This document shows positions 6,977 to 15,467 of a DNA stretch of 64,000 nucleotides, one piece after another. Position numbers and translations under genes: made by a program. The stretch covers positions 1 to 64,000 of the forward strand of contig NZ_LZSQ01000123.1 of the NCBI RefSeq assembly GCF_001665535.1, in the 5' to 3' direction. Positions within the stretch are counted from its first letter, which is position 1. The number at the start of each line of letters is the position of its first letter. A model generated the notes under the pieces. It saw only the letters and a program-made list of their open reading frames with translations. It ran no database searches and had not been told where the DNA came from. Source of the DNA: Mycobacterium sp. 852002-51961_SCH5331710. GTDB taxonomy: Bacteria; Actinomycetota; Actinomycetes; Mycobacteriales; Mycobacteriaceae.

Positions 6977-9370
6977 ATGACAGAGCAGTTCTTGGAGCCC
7001 GCGCCGAGCAAGGCCGAACTCGCCATCTCGAAAGGCTGGGTCCAGGGCGTCGCGCTGGTCATGGTCTTCGGCTTCCTGATCATGGGAATGCTGGCGGCCA
7101 GAACCTACTCGGACTCGATGCCGCTGCCACAGCGCGTCGTCGGCCCGGACGGCCAGACACTCTTCACCGAGCAGCAGATCACCGCCGGTCAGCAGATCTT
7201 CCTGCGCCGCGGACTGCAGCAGTACGGCTCGGTGATGGGTCATGGCGGCTACCTCGGTCCCGATTACACCGCCGAATACCTGCGGCTCTCCGCCGACCAC
7301 GTCGGCCAGCAACTGCGCGACTCCGGTGCACAGGACCCGACGGCGGCCGTCGTCGAGATGATGCGGACCAACCGCTACGACGAGGAAACCGGCACACTGC
7401 AGTTCACCGCCGAGCAGGTGAGCGCGTTCGAGAAGATCCGCGCCTACTACGCCGACTATTTCGGCACCGACTCGACCGAGCACGGATTGATTCCGCAGGT
7501 CATCACGGATCCGCAGGAAATCGGTGACCTCACGGCCTTCTTCAGCTGGACCGCATGGGCCAGCGCGGCCGAGCGCGCGGGTCACTCCTACTCCTACACC
7601 AACAACTGGCCCCCCGAAAAGCGAGTTGACAACACACCCACGGCCGACATCCTGGTCTGGTCGGCGATGTCCCTGATCGCGCTGTTGGCCGGGCTCGGTG
7701 CGCTGTTCGCGCTCTACGGCCGGTGGAGTCGCAAGATCGGTTGGCACGCAACCGAAACGCCGTCACTCGCATTCCGTCAGCCGGGCGAGGTGGCGATCAC
7801 GCCGTCGCAGAAGGCGACCGCATGGTTCTTCCTTGTCGTCGCGGTGCTCTTCCTCGCCCAGGCGATACTGGGCGGTGCGATCGAGCATTACCGCGCGGAA
7901 CTGAGCAACTTCTTCGGCTTCGATCTCGCCCAGATCCTGCCGTTCAACCTGGCGCGAACCTGGCATGTGCAACTGTCGCTGCTGTGGACGGCCGCGTCGT
8001 TCCTCGCCGCGGGCATCTTCCTGGCGCCGATCATCTCCGGCCGTGAACCACGCCGGCAGTCGTGGCTGACCTACGGGCTGCTCGGCGCGTTGTTCGTCGT
8101 CGTCGCCGGCACCCTGACCGGCACCGCGCTGAGCACCTTCGGTGTGGACTGGGCGAAGGGCTCGATCTTCTTCGACCAGCAGTGGGAATACCTTGACCTG
8201 CCGCGGTTCTGGCAGATCCTGCTCGTCGTCGGCCTGTTCCTGTGGATGGCGATCATCTTCCGCGCGATCCGGTCGCGGCTGAAAACCGAGAGCAAGCTGA
8301 ACATGCCGTGGCTGTTCTTCTACGCAGGCTTGGCCATCCCCGCGTTCTACGCGGTCGGCATGCTCGCCGGCACGGAGACGCATCTGACCGTCGCCGAGTT
8401 CTGGCGGTTCTGGGTGGTGCACCTGTGGGTCGAGGACTTCCTCGAACTGTTCACCACGGTCATGGTCGCCTACATCTTCGTGATGCTGGGCGTCGTGCGA
8501 CGCAAGATCGCCATCCAGCTGATCTTCCTCGACGTCATCCTCTACTCGGTGGGCGGCGTGATCGGGACGATGCACCACCTGTACTTCTCCGGAACACCGG
8601 TGGAGCACATGGCCCTCGGCGCGTTCTTCTCCGCGCTGGAGGTGATCCCGCTGACGTTCCTGACCGTCGAGGCGTGGACGTTCCTGCAGTTGGGTTCGCG
8701 GCAGCAGTCGCGCAGCAGCGCGCCGTTCCCGCACCGGTGGGCGGTGATGTTCCTGGTCGCGGTCGGCTTCTGGAACTTCGTCGGCGCAGGCATTTTCGGC
8801 TTCTTGATCAACCTGCCGATCGTGTCCTACTACCAGATCGGCACCGCGCTGACCGCGAACCACGCGCACGGCGCGATGATGGGCGTCTACGGCATGCTCG
8901 CCGTCGGGTTGGCGCTGTTCGCGCTGCGCTACATCATCCCGCCGCAACGCTGGCCGGACAAGCTGGCCAAGCTGTCGTTCTGGTCGCTGAACATCGGGTT
9001 GGCGTGGATGGTGTTCGCCACGCTGCTGCCGCTCGGCGTCCTGCAGCTGTGGCACTCGGTGAACGACGGCTATTACGAAGCAAGGACTTTGGGCTACATC
9101 ACCCAGTCGGGCAACGTGGTCCTGGAGTGGTTGCGCATGCCAGGGGACTTCCTGTTCATCCTCGGCGGCGTGTTGCCGTTCCTCTGGATCGCCTGGCTGG
9201 GCGTGCGTTACGGGATCAAGGCGACGACGCACACACTGCCCGCCGAGACGTTGTTCGTCGAAGAGCACGCCCATGCGGAGGAGGACCGGACCGGGTTGGC
9301 GGTTCCGGGCCGTAGCCGCTACGCCTCCGACCGCCGGGTGGCTCCCGATGAGGGCGGTGACGGACCGTGA
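6977..9370 (+). CDS. norZ: Quinol-dependent nitric oxide reductase (qNOR, NorZ type)
   Basis: This membrane enzyme reduces 2 NO to N2O with electrons from quinol. At 797 residues it is the fused form: a first membrane helix (22-42), a periplasmic domain (~45-225) without a CxxCH haem-c site, and about a dozen further helices. Conserved histidines are visible: H330 (TWHVQLSL) as a haem ligand, H482 in HLWVEDFLE, H533/H534 in GTMHHLYFSG for the non-haem iron, and NHAHG further on. The ATG at 6977 follows a GGGGG ribosome site; the frame is open further upstream but that part does not resemble the family. It heads an operon with overlapping downstream genes and probably serves NO detoxification. 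Confidence 0.92.
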   Translation: MTEQFLEPAPSKAELAISKGWVQGVALVMVFGFLIMGMLAARTYSDSMPLPQRVVGPDGQTLFTEQQITAGQQIFLRRGLQQYGSVMGHGGYLGPDYTAEYLRLSADHVGQQLRDSGAQDPTAAVVEMMRTNRYDEETGTLQFTAEQVSAFEKIRAYYADYFGTDSTEHGLIPQVITDPQEIGDLTAFFSWTAWASAAERAGHSYSYTNNWPPEKRVDNTPTADILVWSAMSLIALLAGLGALFALYGRWSRKIGWHATETPSLAFRQPGEVAITPSQKATAWFFLVVAVLFLAQAILGGAIEHYRAELSNFFGFDLAQILPFNLARTWHVQLSLLWTAASFLAAGIFLAPIISGREPRRQSWLTYGLLGALFVVVAGTLTGTALSTFGVDWAKGSIFFDQQWEYLDLPRFWQILLVVGLFLWMAIIFRAIRSRLKTESKLNMPWLFFYAGLAIPAFYAVGMLAGTETHLTVAEFWRFWVVHLWVEDFLELFTTVMVAYIFVMLGVVRRKIAIQLIFLDVILYSVGGVIGTMHHLYFSGTPVEHMALGAFFSALEVIPLTFLTVEAWTFLQLGSRQQSRSSAPFPHRWAVMFLVAVGFWNFVGAGIFGFLINLPIVSYYQIGTALTANHAHGAMMGVYGMLAVGLALFALRYIIPPQRWPDKLAKLSFWSLNIGLAWMVFATLLPLGVLQLWHSVNDGYYEARTLGYITQSGNVVLEWLRMPGDFLFILGGVLPFLWIAWLGVRYGIKATTHTLPAETLFVEEHAHAEEDRTGLAVPGRSRYASDRRVAPDEGGDGP

Positions 9371-10011
9371 TCGCCGGCATCGGGATCGACGCGTGGCTGA
9401 CGATCGGATACGCCGCCGCGCTGGTGCTCGTCGCCTACGGCATCGATACGTTTGCGCGGCGCGCGGCGGCCAAGGTCGAGGGATACCGGACGGGTGGGTT
9501 CGTCTACCACGAGGACCACGACGCGTGGCGGTGTCCGCAGGATCAGTGGTTGTGGCCCACCTCGTTTGATCCCGACAACCGGGTGATGCGCTACCGGGGC
9601 ACCCCGACGGTGTGCAACGCCTGCCCGGTCAAGCACACGTGCACGTCGTCGCACGACGGGCGCGAGGTGAGCCGGGCGATCGACAGTTGGCCGGCGTCGG
9701 AGGCGGCGCGGTTCCACCGCGGAATCGCGTGCGCCGTCGGTGTCATCGCGCTCATTCTGCCGCTCGCGACGGCGTTGACGGCCGATACCGCGCCGGAGGC
9801 GCTGCTGCTACTGGGGTCCGCCGCCGCCGCCGGTGTGTTGACGTTGCCGCTGTGGTCGCACCTGCGCCGCACCCGTGCTGTGCCGGACGGAGTCGTGTTC
9901 CACAGTCTCGACGAGAATCTCGAGGAACGAAAGCGGCTGGCCGAAGCGGAGATTCGTCGTCGCAGCTCGTACGCATCCGACCGGCGCAGTGAGCCGCGGG
10001 AGGTGCGCTGA
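9367..10011 (+). CDS. Membrane protein with a four-cysteine motif, norZ operon
   Basis: The 214-residue protein has an N-terminal membrane helix (about 8-28), a cytosolic or extracytosolic Cys domain, two more helices (about 110-130 and 135-150) and a charged tail. The Cys domain has C56-P, then C83-x2-C86-P-x4-C92, an arrangement suited to Zn or an Fe-S cluster; a similar Cys ribbon occurs in some DDE transposases, but nothing else here is transposase-like. The gene begins with GTG inside the norZ stop (4-base GTGA overlap) and its own stop overlaps the SPFH gene. The coupling suggests a role with the nitric oxide reductase, but no function is known to me. Confidence 0.75.
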   Translation: MIAGIGIDAWLTIGYAAALVLVAYGIDTFARRAAAKVEGYRTGGFVYHEDHDAWRCPQDQWLWPTSFDPDNRVMRYRGTPTVCNACPVKHTCTSSHDGREVSRAIDSWPASEAARFHRGIACAVGVIALILPLATALTADTAPEALLLLGSAAAAGVLTLPLWSHLRRTRAVPDGVVFHSLDENLEERKRLAEAEIRRRSSYASDRRSEPREVR

Positions 10012-10829
10012 TGAACGCGTGGTCGGTGGTTGTCATCTTCTTCGCGATCGTGCTGGTCGGGCTGGCGGTCGCGTCGATCCGCATCGTCAAGGAGTACGAA
10101 CGCGGTGTCGCGTTTCGGCTCGGGCGGCTGCGCGGACCGCTCGGTCCCGGCATCGTGGTCGTGTTGCCCGGCATCGACAAGCTCGTGCGGGTCGATCTGC
10201 GGACAGTGACGCTGACCATTCCGCCGCAGGAGGTGATCACCCGCGACAATGTGACCGCCCGCGTCAACGCCGTCGTGCTGTTCCGGGTCACGGATCCGAC
10301 GAAATCGGTGATGGCCGTTGAGAATTTCGCGGTCGCCACGTCACAGATCGCGCAGACGACACTGCGCTCGGTGGTCGGGCGTGCGGACCTCGACACACTG
10401 CTCGCGCACCGCGCCGACCTCAACGAGGACCTCGCTGCCTCGATCGCGACGCAGACCGAGCCGTGGGGGATCAGGGTCGAGGTCGTCGAGATCAAGGACG
10501 TCGAGATCCCCGAGATGATGCAGCGGGCCATGGCGCGCGAGGCCGAGGCGGAGCGGGAGCGCCGCGCCAAGGTGATCAGCGCACACGGCGAGTTGCAGGC
10601 GTCGGCGGAACTGCGCGATGCCGCGATCACCCTCAGCGAGAGCCCGGCCTCGCTGCAGCTGCGCTATCTGCAAACGTTGCTCGAACTCGGCGCCGACCAG
10701 AACTCCACCGTCGTCTTCCCGATCCCGATGGACATCGTGCGCCCGTTCCTCGAAGGCTCGCGGTCCAATCCGGCCAGCGGTCCCAGCGACACGGTTCCCC
10801 ACATCAGGAGGGTGAAATCCGATGAGTGA
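10011..10829 (+). CDS. SPFH/Band 7 (slipin-type stomatin) protein
   Basis: This 272-residue stomatin-like protein has an N-terminal membrane segment (residues ~4-24), immediately followed by the SPFH signature IVKEYERGVAFRLGRLRG, the D-R-T-T-like LRTVTLTIPPQE region and a C-terminal coiled coil rich in Glu/Arg/Ala (AMAREAEAERERRAK). Such proteins form oligomers that organise membrane microdomains and regulate membrane proteases. No NfeD partner is adjacent. It is the third gene of the norZ operon: its ATG shares one base with the previous stop, and its last eight bases overlap the next gene. A scaffold role for the NO reductase is an inference from position. Confidence 0.9.
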   Translation: MNAWSVVVIFFAIVLVGLAVASIRIVKEYERGVAFRLGRLRGPLGPGIVVVLPGIDKLVRVDLRTVTLTIPPQEVITRDNVTARVNAVVLFRVTDPTKSVMAVENFAVATSQIAQTTLRSVVGRADLDTLLAHRADLNEDLAASIATQTEPWGIRVEVVEIKDVEIPEMMQRAMAREAEAERERRAKVISAHGELQASAELRDAAITLSESPASLQLRYLQTLLELGADQNSTVVFPIPMDIVRPFLEGSRSNPASGPSDTVPHIRRVKSDE

Positions 10830-11139
10830 CAGCGTATCCGACCCGGCTGCGGTCGGTGAGCCCGGCGGTGTCGCCGACGACGGTCGCCCCGTCGTCCTCG
10901 AGCCGACCCCTCCGGGTCTTTGGCGGACCTTGCTGGGCACGGCGGTCGCGGTGCTGGCGCCGCTGTTCGGTTTCCTTGTTGGCGGGATGTTCGGTGCGGG
11001 GATGGTTGGGGAGTCGGTAGATCCGATGTTCCTGTCGTTGTTCACCGGCATCGTGATCGGTGGCATCGGTGTACTGGTCGCGATCTCCGGAGGGGCGCGA
11101 CTGTGGCGGCACTTGCACCGGCAGGACGAATCGGTATAG
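10822..11139 (+). CDS. Small two-helix membrane protein, end of norZ operon
   Basis: This 105-residue protein has an acidic N-terminus of about 35 residues and two transmembrane helices (about 38-62 and 68-92) rich in Gly, ending in a short basic tail. There is no recognised family or catalytic motif. The ATG at 10822 lies within the 3' end of the SPFH gene (8-base overlap) and follows an AGGAGGG ribosome site, which fixes the start. It is the last gene of the norZ operon and ends seven bases from the convergent DUF2293 gene. Confidence 0.7.
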   Translation: MSDSVSDPAAVGEPGGVADDGRPVVLEPTPPGLWRTLLGTAVAVLAPLFGFLVGGMFGAGMVGESVDPMFLSLFTGIVIGGIGVLVAISGGARLWRHLHRQDESV

Positions 11140-11146
11140 CGGTCCG

Positions 11147-12175
11147 CTATCTGTCGAGCATGGTGACACCGTCACGCCATGCGTTGAGGACGGCCTCGAC
11201 GCGGTCGAACACTTCGGCACGCGCCGACTCGCGATCGACACCCGCCATCAGCAGGTCGTCATAGTCGGTATCGAGGTGGCGGACGGACGCGACGACCGCG
11301 AGGCGGACGGCGTCGGGATCCAGATTCCGCGCTGCGGCGCTTCTCCCTACCCTGCGGCTGCCGCGGGCCGCGGCGTGCAGGGCGATCGCCTCCGCACGGT
11401 CGGGAGGACACCCGGGAAACTGCTTGCGGATGGCGGCGGCGAACTCGCCTTGAAAGCGCACGTCTTCATCGGCGCGACGAAGCCGGTCGCGATCCTTACG
11501 ACGAGCACGGATGTCGGCGTCCGACAGGCACTCGCGCGCGGCCTGTTCGATCGCCGCCGGCTCAGCCAGAATGCCCTGTCGCTCATAGCGATATCGGCGT
11601 CGATTCCACCGCACGACGACGGCGGAGAGCCGACTGGCCTTCTTCGCGCGGCGGGACAGCGCGGCATCGCCCGAAGGCAGGAACTCGAGGTGGCCGAGGT
11701 CCGCACAGTCCAGGCACAGCGCACCCTTGCTGCCCTTGAGGAAGAAGTCGCCGCCTTCGCCACACGATGTGCACTCCCATGCGTGGTCGGCCGAGATCAC
11801 ACTGATGTCCCGGAAACGGCGCAGCTGCGGGGGCTCCGGCTCGACATGGCCCGGTGTCGCCCAATGTGTGCGGTACAAATCTTCGATGTCGGGTTCACCC
11901 TCGGCCGTGAACATCAGGTCGCCGTAGTGGCCCTCACGTCGTTCGAGGCCACGCTCTTCGGCCCACTGCCGCAACGCTTCCGCGGCTTCGATGACCTTGC
12001 CCTGGCTGACTTGGACAGATCGGTCGAGCGACGGAACACGGCCCCGAACCCACCGCTCGATGTTGGGTTGCGCGAGCCAGCCTAGACCCACGAGGACATC
12101 AACCGGGCGGACTGCGCCGCGCTCGGCCAGCACCGCATCTGCCGCCCGGGCGACGCGCGTCTTCACGTTCACCAT
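11147..12175 (-). CDS. DUF2293-containing protein
   Basis: The 342-residue soluble protein has an N-terminal helical region, a central CxxC...CxxC zinc-ribbon-like segment (ECTSCGEGG and LCLDCADLG) and a C-terminal ~90-residue domain containing FPGCPPDRAEAIALHA and DPDAVRLAVVASVRH. The C-terminal part is what I recognise as DUF2293, a family of unknown function in bacteria and fungi. The cysteines and a basic stretch (WNRRRYRYERQG) suggest nucleic-acid or protein binding, without direct proof. It is monocistronic, convergent with the norZ operon. Confidence 0.75.
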   Translation of the reverse strand: MVNVKTRVARAADAVLAERGAVRPVDVLVGLGWLAQPNIERWVRGRVPSLDRSVQVSQGKVIEAAEALRQWAEERGLERREGHYGDLMFTAEGEPDIEDLYRTHWATPGHVEPEPPQLRRFRDISVISADHAWECTSCGEGGDFFLKGSKGALCLDCADLGHLEFLPSGDAALSRRAKKASRLSAVVVRWNRRRYRYERQGILAEPAAIEQAARECLSDADIRARRKDRDRLRRADEDVRFQGEFAAAIRKQFPGCPPDRAEAIALHAAARGSRRVGRSAAARNLDPDAVRLAVVASVRHLDTDYDDLLMAGVDRESARAEVFDRVEAVLNAWRDGVTMLDR

Positions 12176-12295
12176 GAGCCGACGTTACTTCCCGGGGCTG
12201 ACACCATCATGCCCCGCGCCATCGCTTCCGGTGTGATCGACGATGTACACGAGATCGCGACGCGGTTGCGGACATGGTGCGCCTGAAACTCGAAA

Positions 12296-14641
12296 TCAAC
12301 GACCGGCCAACCACGCGAAGAACTCCTCGGCGGTGAACACCGCCTTGCCGTACTCCTGCGCTTTACGCGCCTTGCCCGACTGCGTGCCGGCCTCGGCCGT
12401 CACCAGCACCTCGCACCGCGTCTTGGTCACCGACCGCACCGGCGTCAGACCGGCCCTCGCGGCCATCCGCTCGATCTCGTCACGCTCTACCACCCGGCCG
12501 GTGAGGTCCAAAGTCGTTCCGGTGAAACAGATCCGCGCGCCCGGCACGAGCGCTTCTTCGATGTCATGGCGGCCCACCAACTCCGCGTCGCTCACCACGT
12601 CGACTCCCAGCAGCGCCGATACCGCACGCAGCCGTGCGATCACCTCCTCGGGAAGCGGCGTGCGGGAAGCAGCCACGCGCAGCTGATCGGCCACCACCGA
12701 CCGTGCCGCCGCGTCCCATGATGAGTCGAGGTCTCGCTGCACCGTCGCACCCAGCAGCACCGCTCCCACGTCACGGCTGATCCGTAACAGTGCGGACAAG
12801 CCCGGCAGATGCTCGGCCTTCGGGGTCGGCACGTCCGGGTCGCGGCTGACCAGTAGACCCGAAACCAATTCTCCCGGTTCGGATTCCTCGAACGCTGTCG
12901 AGCCGGCTTGGACGTCCGCCGACGCATTGGCCTTCAACGCCGAGCTAGCCTGCTCTAAAGCCGTCCGTCCCGATATGCGGGCTCCGCGCAATTCGACGCC
13001 CAGCGGCATGGGCGTGACGTGACCCAGGCGTTTGAGCTCGAAGTCGATGAGCCCCAGCGTCTCGTCCACGCTTGGTCCGACCGGTGTACACCCCGCCAGC
13101 ATCGGCGCGATCACCGCCCAGGCTTCGCGCAGGGTCGGCGCCAGTAGAACATCGGAAACACTGATGCCGTAGGCGTTTCGCGCGTCGGCCAGATCGCGCT
13201 GCGGGTTGACCAGCGTCGAGACCGCGGTGCCGTCGTCGAACGCCACCGCCAGCTCCACCGGCCGCGGACGCGACATGCGACCTTCGTCGCCGACGGTCAG
13301 CAATCCGATAGCGCAGTACGTGCGTGCCGTGGCACCGCTGACCGACGTACGCAGGAAGCGCGCAATCCGCCGGTCCGTCTTCAGATCTTTCGGCAGCACA
13401 GGGCGTTTGAGCACCAGGCCGGCCAACGACGTACAGCGGCTCAACGCGACATACAACTGTCCGGTGGAGAACATGCCGCCGGTCAGGTCCACAACCACCC
13501 GCTCCAACGTCTGCCCTTGACTTTTGTGAATCGTGATCGCCCACGCAAGCTTGAACGGCAGCTGGGTGAACGTCCCGATCACCTCTCGCCGCAGCGCGCC
13601 GCCGTCGACCACCGGGCGCGTCGCCTCCCAGGTGAACGGCGTGACCTCCGCGCACGAGCCGTCGGCGAACTCGACCTCCACGACGACGCCGTAGCGGTCA
13701 TAACCCACACCCACCACCCGCCCGATCGAACCGTTGACCCAGCGGTCGCCCTGATCGTTGTTGAGCATCATCACCTGGGCGCCGACCTTGAATCGCAGCT
13801 CGTCCTCGATCGGTTTGTCGAACAGCGATAGGTCGCCGGATTCCCGAGCGTGGTGCATCATCTCGTCGCCGGGGAGGCGCTCCAGGTGCTGACGGTTGCG
13901 CGCCGTCACCAGCCGATTGGTGGGAGCCAACGTGAGCCAGAACTCGTCGTCGGGCGGTACGAAGTCCTTGTCGGCTCGGTCATTGAGCTGCTCCTGGGCG
14001 TGCCCGAGCAGAACGCCCTCACGAATCTCGTTGAGTATGGCGGTCATTCGGTTATCGCCGAGCTGGCGAAACACCGTGGTCAACGAGACGGTGTGGAACT
14101 CCTTGCGGGCGAACTTGCGTGCGGAGAAGAAGTACGGGGTTTCGTAGACCGTCGAGAAGTAGCTCTCTTCGCCGTCGCCAACGACCGGCGGCAGCTGATA
14201 CAGGTCGCCGACGAGGACGATCTGCACCCCGCCGAACGGTTCTCCCGGCACGGGCCCGAACCGCTCGAGCGCCGTGGCCACCATGTCGAAGACGTCGGCG
14301 CGAACCATCGACGCCTCGTCGATGATCAGCGTCTGCAGCGATGCCAGCGTCTTGGCGAACCGGCCGGGCCGATAGTCGCCGCCGATGACGTCGGCCAGCG
14401 TCGTCGTCGTGCGGAACCCAAACAATCGGTGGATGGTGTAACCGTCGACATTGAGCGCCGCAATCCCGGTCGGCGCGACCACCACCACGTTGCGGCCGGT
14501 CTCCGCCATGAACTGACGGATCAACGTCGACTTACCGGTCCCCGCCTTACCCGTCAGGAACAGATGCCGGCCTCCGGCCAGGAGCGCCAACGCCTTGCGG
14601 AACTCGTCGGTGAGGATCAGATCCCCGCTCACGGGTCGCAC
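12296..14641 (-). CDS. PIF1/RecD2-like superfamily 1 helicase with C-terminal BRCT domain
   Basis: This is a predicted DNA helicase of about 780 residues. Near the N-terminus it has Walker A GKAGTGKST, then PTGIAALNV, DEASMVRADVF (Walker B) and VGDLYQLPP, all typical of PIF1-like enzymes. The UvrD-C-type motif TIHKSQGQTL and YVALSRC follow. The middle to C-terminal part resembles an exonuclease-like or linker region, and the last ~80 residues form a BRCT domain (CFTGTTLDLTG... EVLVTAE.. KA..YGKAVFTAEEF). BRCT domains bind DNA ends or phosphoproteins, so a repair or replication-fork role is likely. Start is uncertain: GTG at 14641 or 14632 (VSGDLILTDEF) are preferred over the TTG at 14704. Confidence 0.85.
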   Translation of the reverse strand: MRPVSGDLILTDEFRKALALLAGGRHLFLTGKAGTGKSTLIRQFMAETGRNVVVVAPTGIAALNVDGYTIHRLFGFRTTTTLADVIGGDYRPGRFAKTLASLQTLIIDEASMVRADVFDMVATALERFGPVPGEPFGGVQIVLVGDLYQLPPVVGDGEESYFSTVYETPYFFSARKFARKEFHTVSLTTVFRQLGDNRMTAILNEIREGVLLGHAQEQLNDRADKDFVPPDDEFWLTLAPTNRLVTARNRQHLERLPGDEMMHHARESGDLSLFDKPIEDELRFKVGAQVMMLNNDQGDRWVNGSIGRVVGVGYDRYGVVVEVEFADGSCAEVTPFTWEATRPVVDGGALRREVIGTFTQLPFKLAWAITIHKSQGQTLERVVVDLTGGMFSTGQLYVALSRCTSLAGLVLKRPVLPKDLKTDRRIARFLRTSVSGATARTYCAIGLLTVGDEGRMSRPRPVELAVAFDDGTAVSTLVNPQRDLADARNAYGISVSDVLLAPTLREAWAVIAPMLAGCTPVGPSVDETLGLIDFELKRLGHVTPMPLGVELRGARISGRTALEQASSALKANASADVQAGSTAFEESEPGELVSGLLVSRDPDVPTPKAEHLPGLSALLRISRDVGAVLLGATVQRDLDSSWDAAARSVVADQLRVAASRTPLPEEVIARLRAVSALLGVDVVSDAELVGRHDIEEALVPGARICFTGTTLDLTGRVVERDEIERMAARAGLTPVRSVTKTRCEVLVTAEAGTQSGKARKAQEYGKAVFTAEEFFAWLAGR

Positions 14642-14772
14642 AGTACCCGCGGATCGTCGACAGACGCGAAGGCTATCCACAGCTCCCAATTTCTCGATGC
14701 CCAAGGCCCTGGCTGCCTGCTCACACCGGAGGGAACCTCATGCGCGGTCGGCCTGAACACGAAGCGGCATCG

Positions 14773-14788
14773 CTGCATCATGATGCAG
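14773..14788. promoter_or_regulatory. 16-bp perfect palindrome, probable VapBC operator
   Basis: CTGCATCATGATGCAG is a perfect 16-base palindrome immediately upstream of vapB. A TAAACT hexamer (about 14794-14799) follows it at the right distance to be a -10 box for a transcript starting at or next to the vapB ATG, so the palindrome would lie across the -35/spacer region. VapB-VapC complexes normally repress their own promoter by binding such palindromes through the ribbon-helix-helix domain of VapB. The operator role is inferred from position. Confidence 0.65.
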
Positions 14789-14805
14789 TGATGCTAAACT
14801 GCGGC

Positions 14806-15033
14806 ATGCGTACGACCGTCGATCTCCCTGATGAGCTGCATAAACAGGCAATGGCGATCGCCCGCGACACCGGTCGGACCTTCAGTCAGGCAGTCGCAGA
14901 TCTGATGAGGCGGGGTCTGGCAACGCACGGCGCGGCATCGATCCGCATGGACCCCCGGACGGGTCTGCCGGTTGTCAGCGTGGGAACGGTGGTGACGTCC
15001 GAAGACGTGCGCTCGTTGGAGGACGAGGAGTGA
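14806..15033 (+). CDS. vapB: VapB-type ribbon-helix-helix antitoxin
   Basis: The antitoxin of a type II module, 75 residues from the ATG at 14806. It begins MRTTVDLPDELHKQAMAIA, the typical RHH DNA-binding strand and helix, and ends with an acidic tail (SEDVRSLEDEE) that would insert into the toxin. The ATG at 14806 is chosen because family members start with this strand and a -10-like box suggests a leaderless message; an upstream ATG at 14740 has a better GGAGGG site but would place the operator inside the coding region. Its stop overlaps the vapC GTG by four bases. Confidence 0.85.
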   Translation: MRTTVDLPDELHKQAMAIARDTGRTFSQAVADLMRRGLATHGAASIRMDPRTGLPVVSVGTVVTSEDVRSLEDEE

Positions 15034-15431
15034 CGACGCTGCTCGATGCGAACGTGCTCGTGGCGCTCGTCGTCTCCGACCATGTCCACCACGACGTGTG
15101 CGCCGACTGGCTGGCCGGATCAAAGACGCCCTTCGCGACCTGTCCGGTCACCGAAGGCAGCCTGATGAGATTTCTGGTCCGCGCTGGTCAGTCGGCGGCG
15201 TCCGCGCGCGATGTCATCAGGGCACTGGCGGCAGCGGACCGCCATGAGTTCTGGCCAGATACCGTCTCCTACGGGGAGGTCGACGCCACGGGCATAATCG
15301 GCCACCGTCAAGTGACGGACGCCTACCTGGCTCAACTCGCGAGAAGTCGTGGCGCGCAATTGGCGACCCTCGATGTCGGCCTGGGGAATCTGCATCGCGA
15401 TGTAGCCGTCCTGATATCCGACGCACGCTGA
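15030..15431 (+). CDS. vapC: VapC-type PIN-domain toxin
   Basis: A predicted Mg2+-dependent endoribonuclease of 133 residues. The four acidic residues of PIN domains are visible: D6 (LLDANVLVAL), E42 (PVTEGSL), D97 (HRQVTDAYL) and D115 (LATLDVGLG). The family phrase FWPD lies between. The GTG start at 15030 overlaps the vapB stop (GTGA), giving coupled translation. Targets of mycobacterial VapC toxins are usually tRNA or rRNA, but the target here cannot be read from sequence. The module is complete and looks functional. Confidence 0.92.
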   Translation: MTTLLDANVLVALVVSDHVHHDVCADWLAGSKTPFATCPVTEGSLMRFLVRAGQSAASARDVIRALAAADRHEFWPDTVSYGEVDATGIIGHRQVTDAYLAQLARSRGAQLATLDVGLGNLHRDVAVLISDAR

Positions 15432-15467
15432 TAGATCGTAGGCCGGGTCCGTCCGACGAGCGTCCGT

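Noticed and set aside
7763..9274. A 503-residue open frame opposite norZ.
   Set aside because: Composition (Gln, Arg, Asp, His rich) and complete overlap with the qNOR gene mark it as a shadow.
14740..14805. An N-terminal extension of VapB with a strong ribosome site.
   Set aside because: It has no family similarity and would place the palindromic operator inside the coding sequence; kept as an alternative only.
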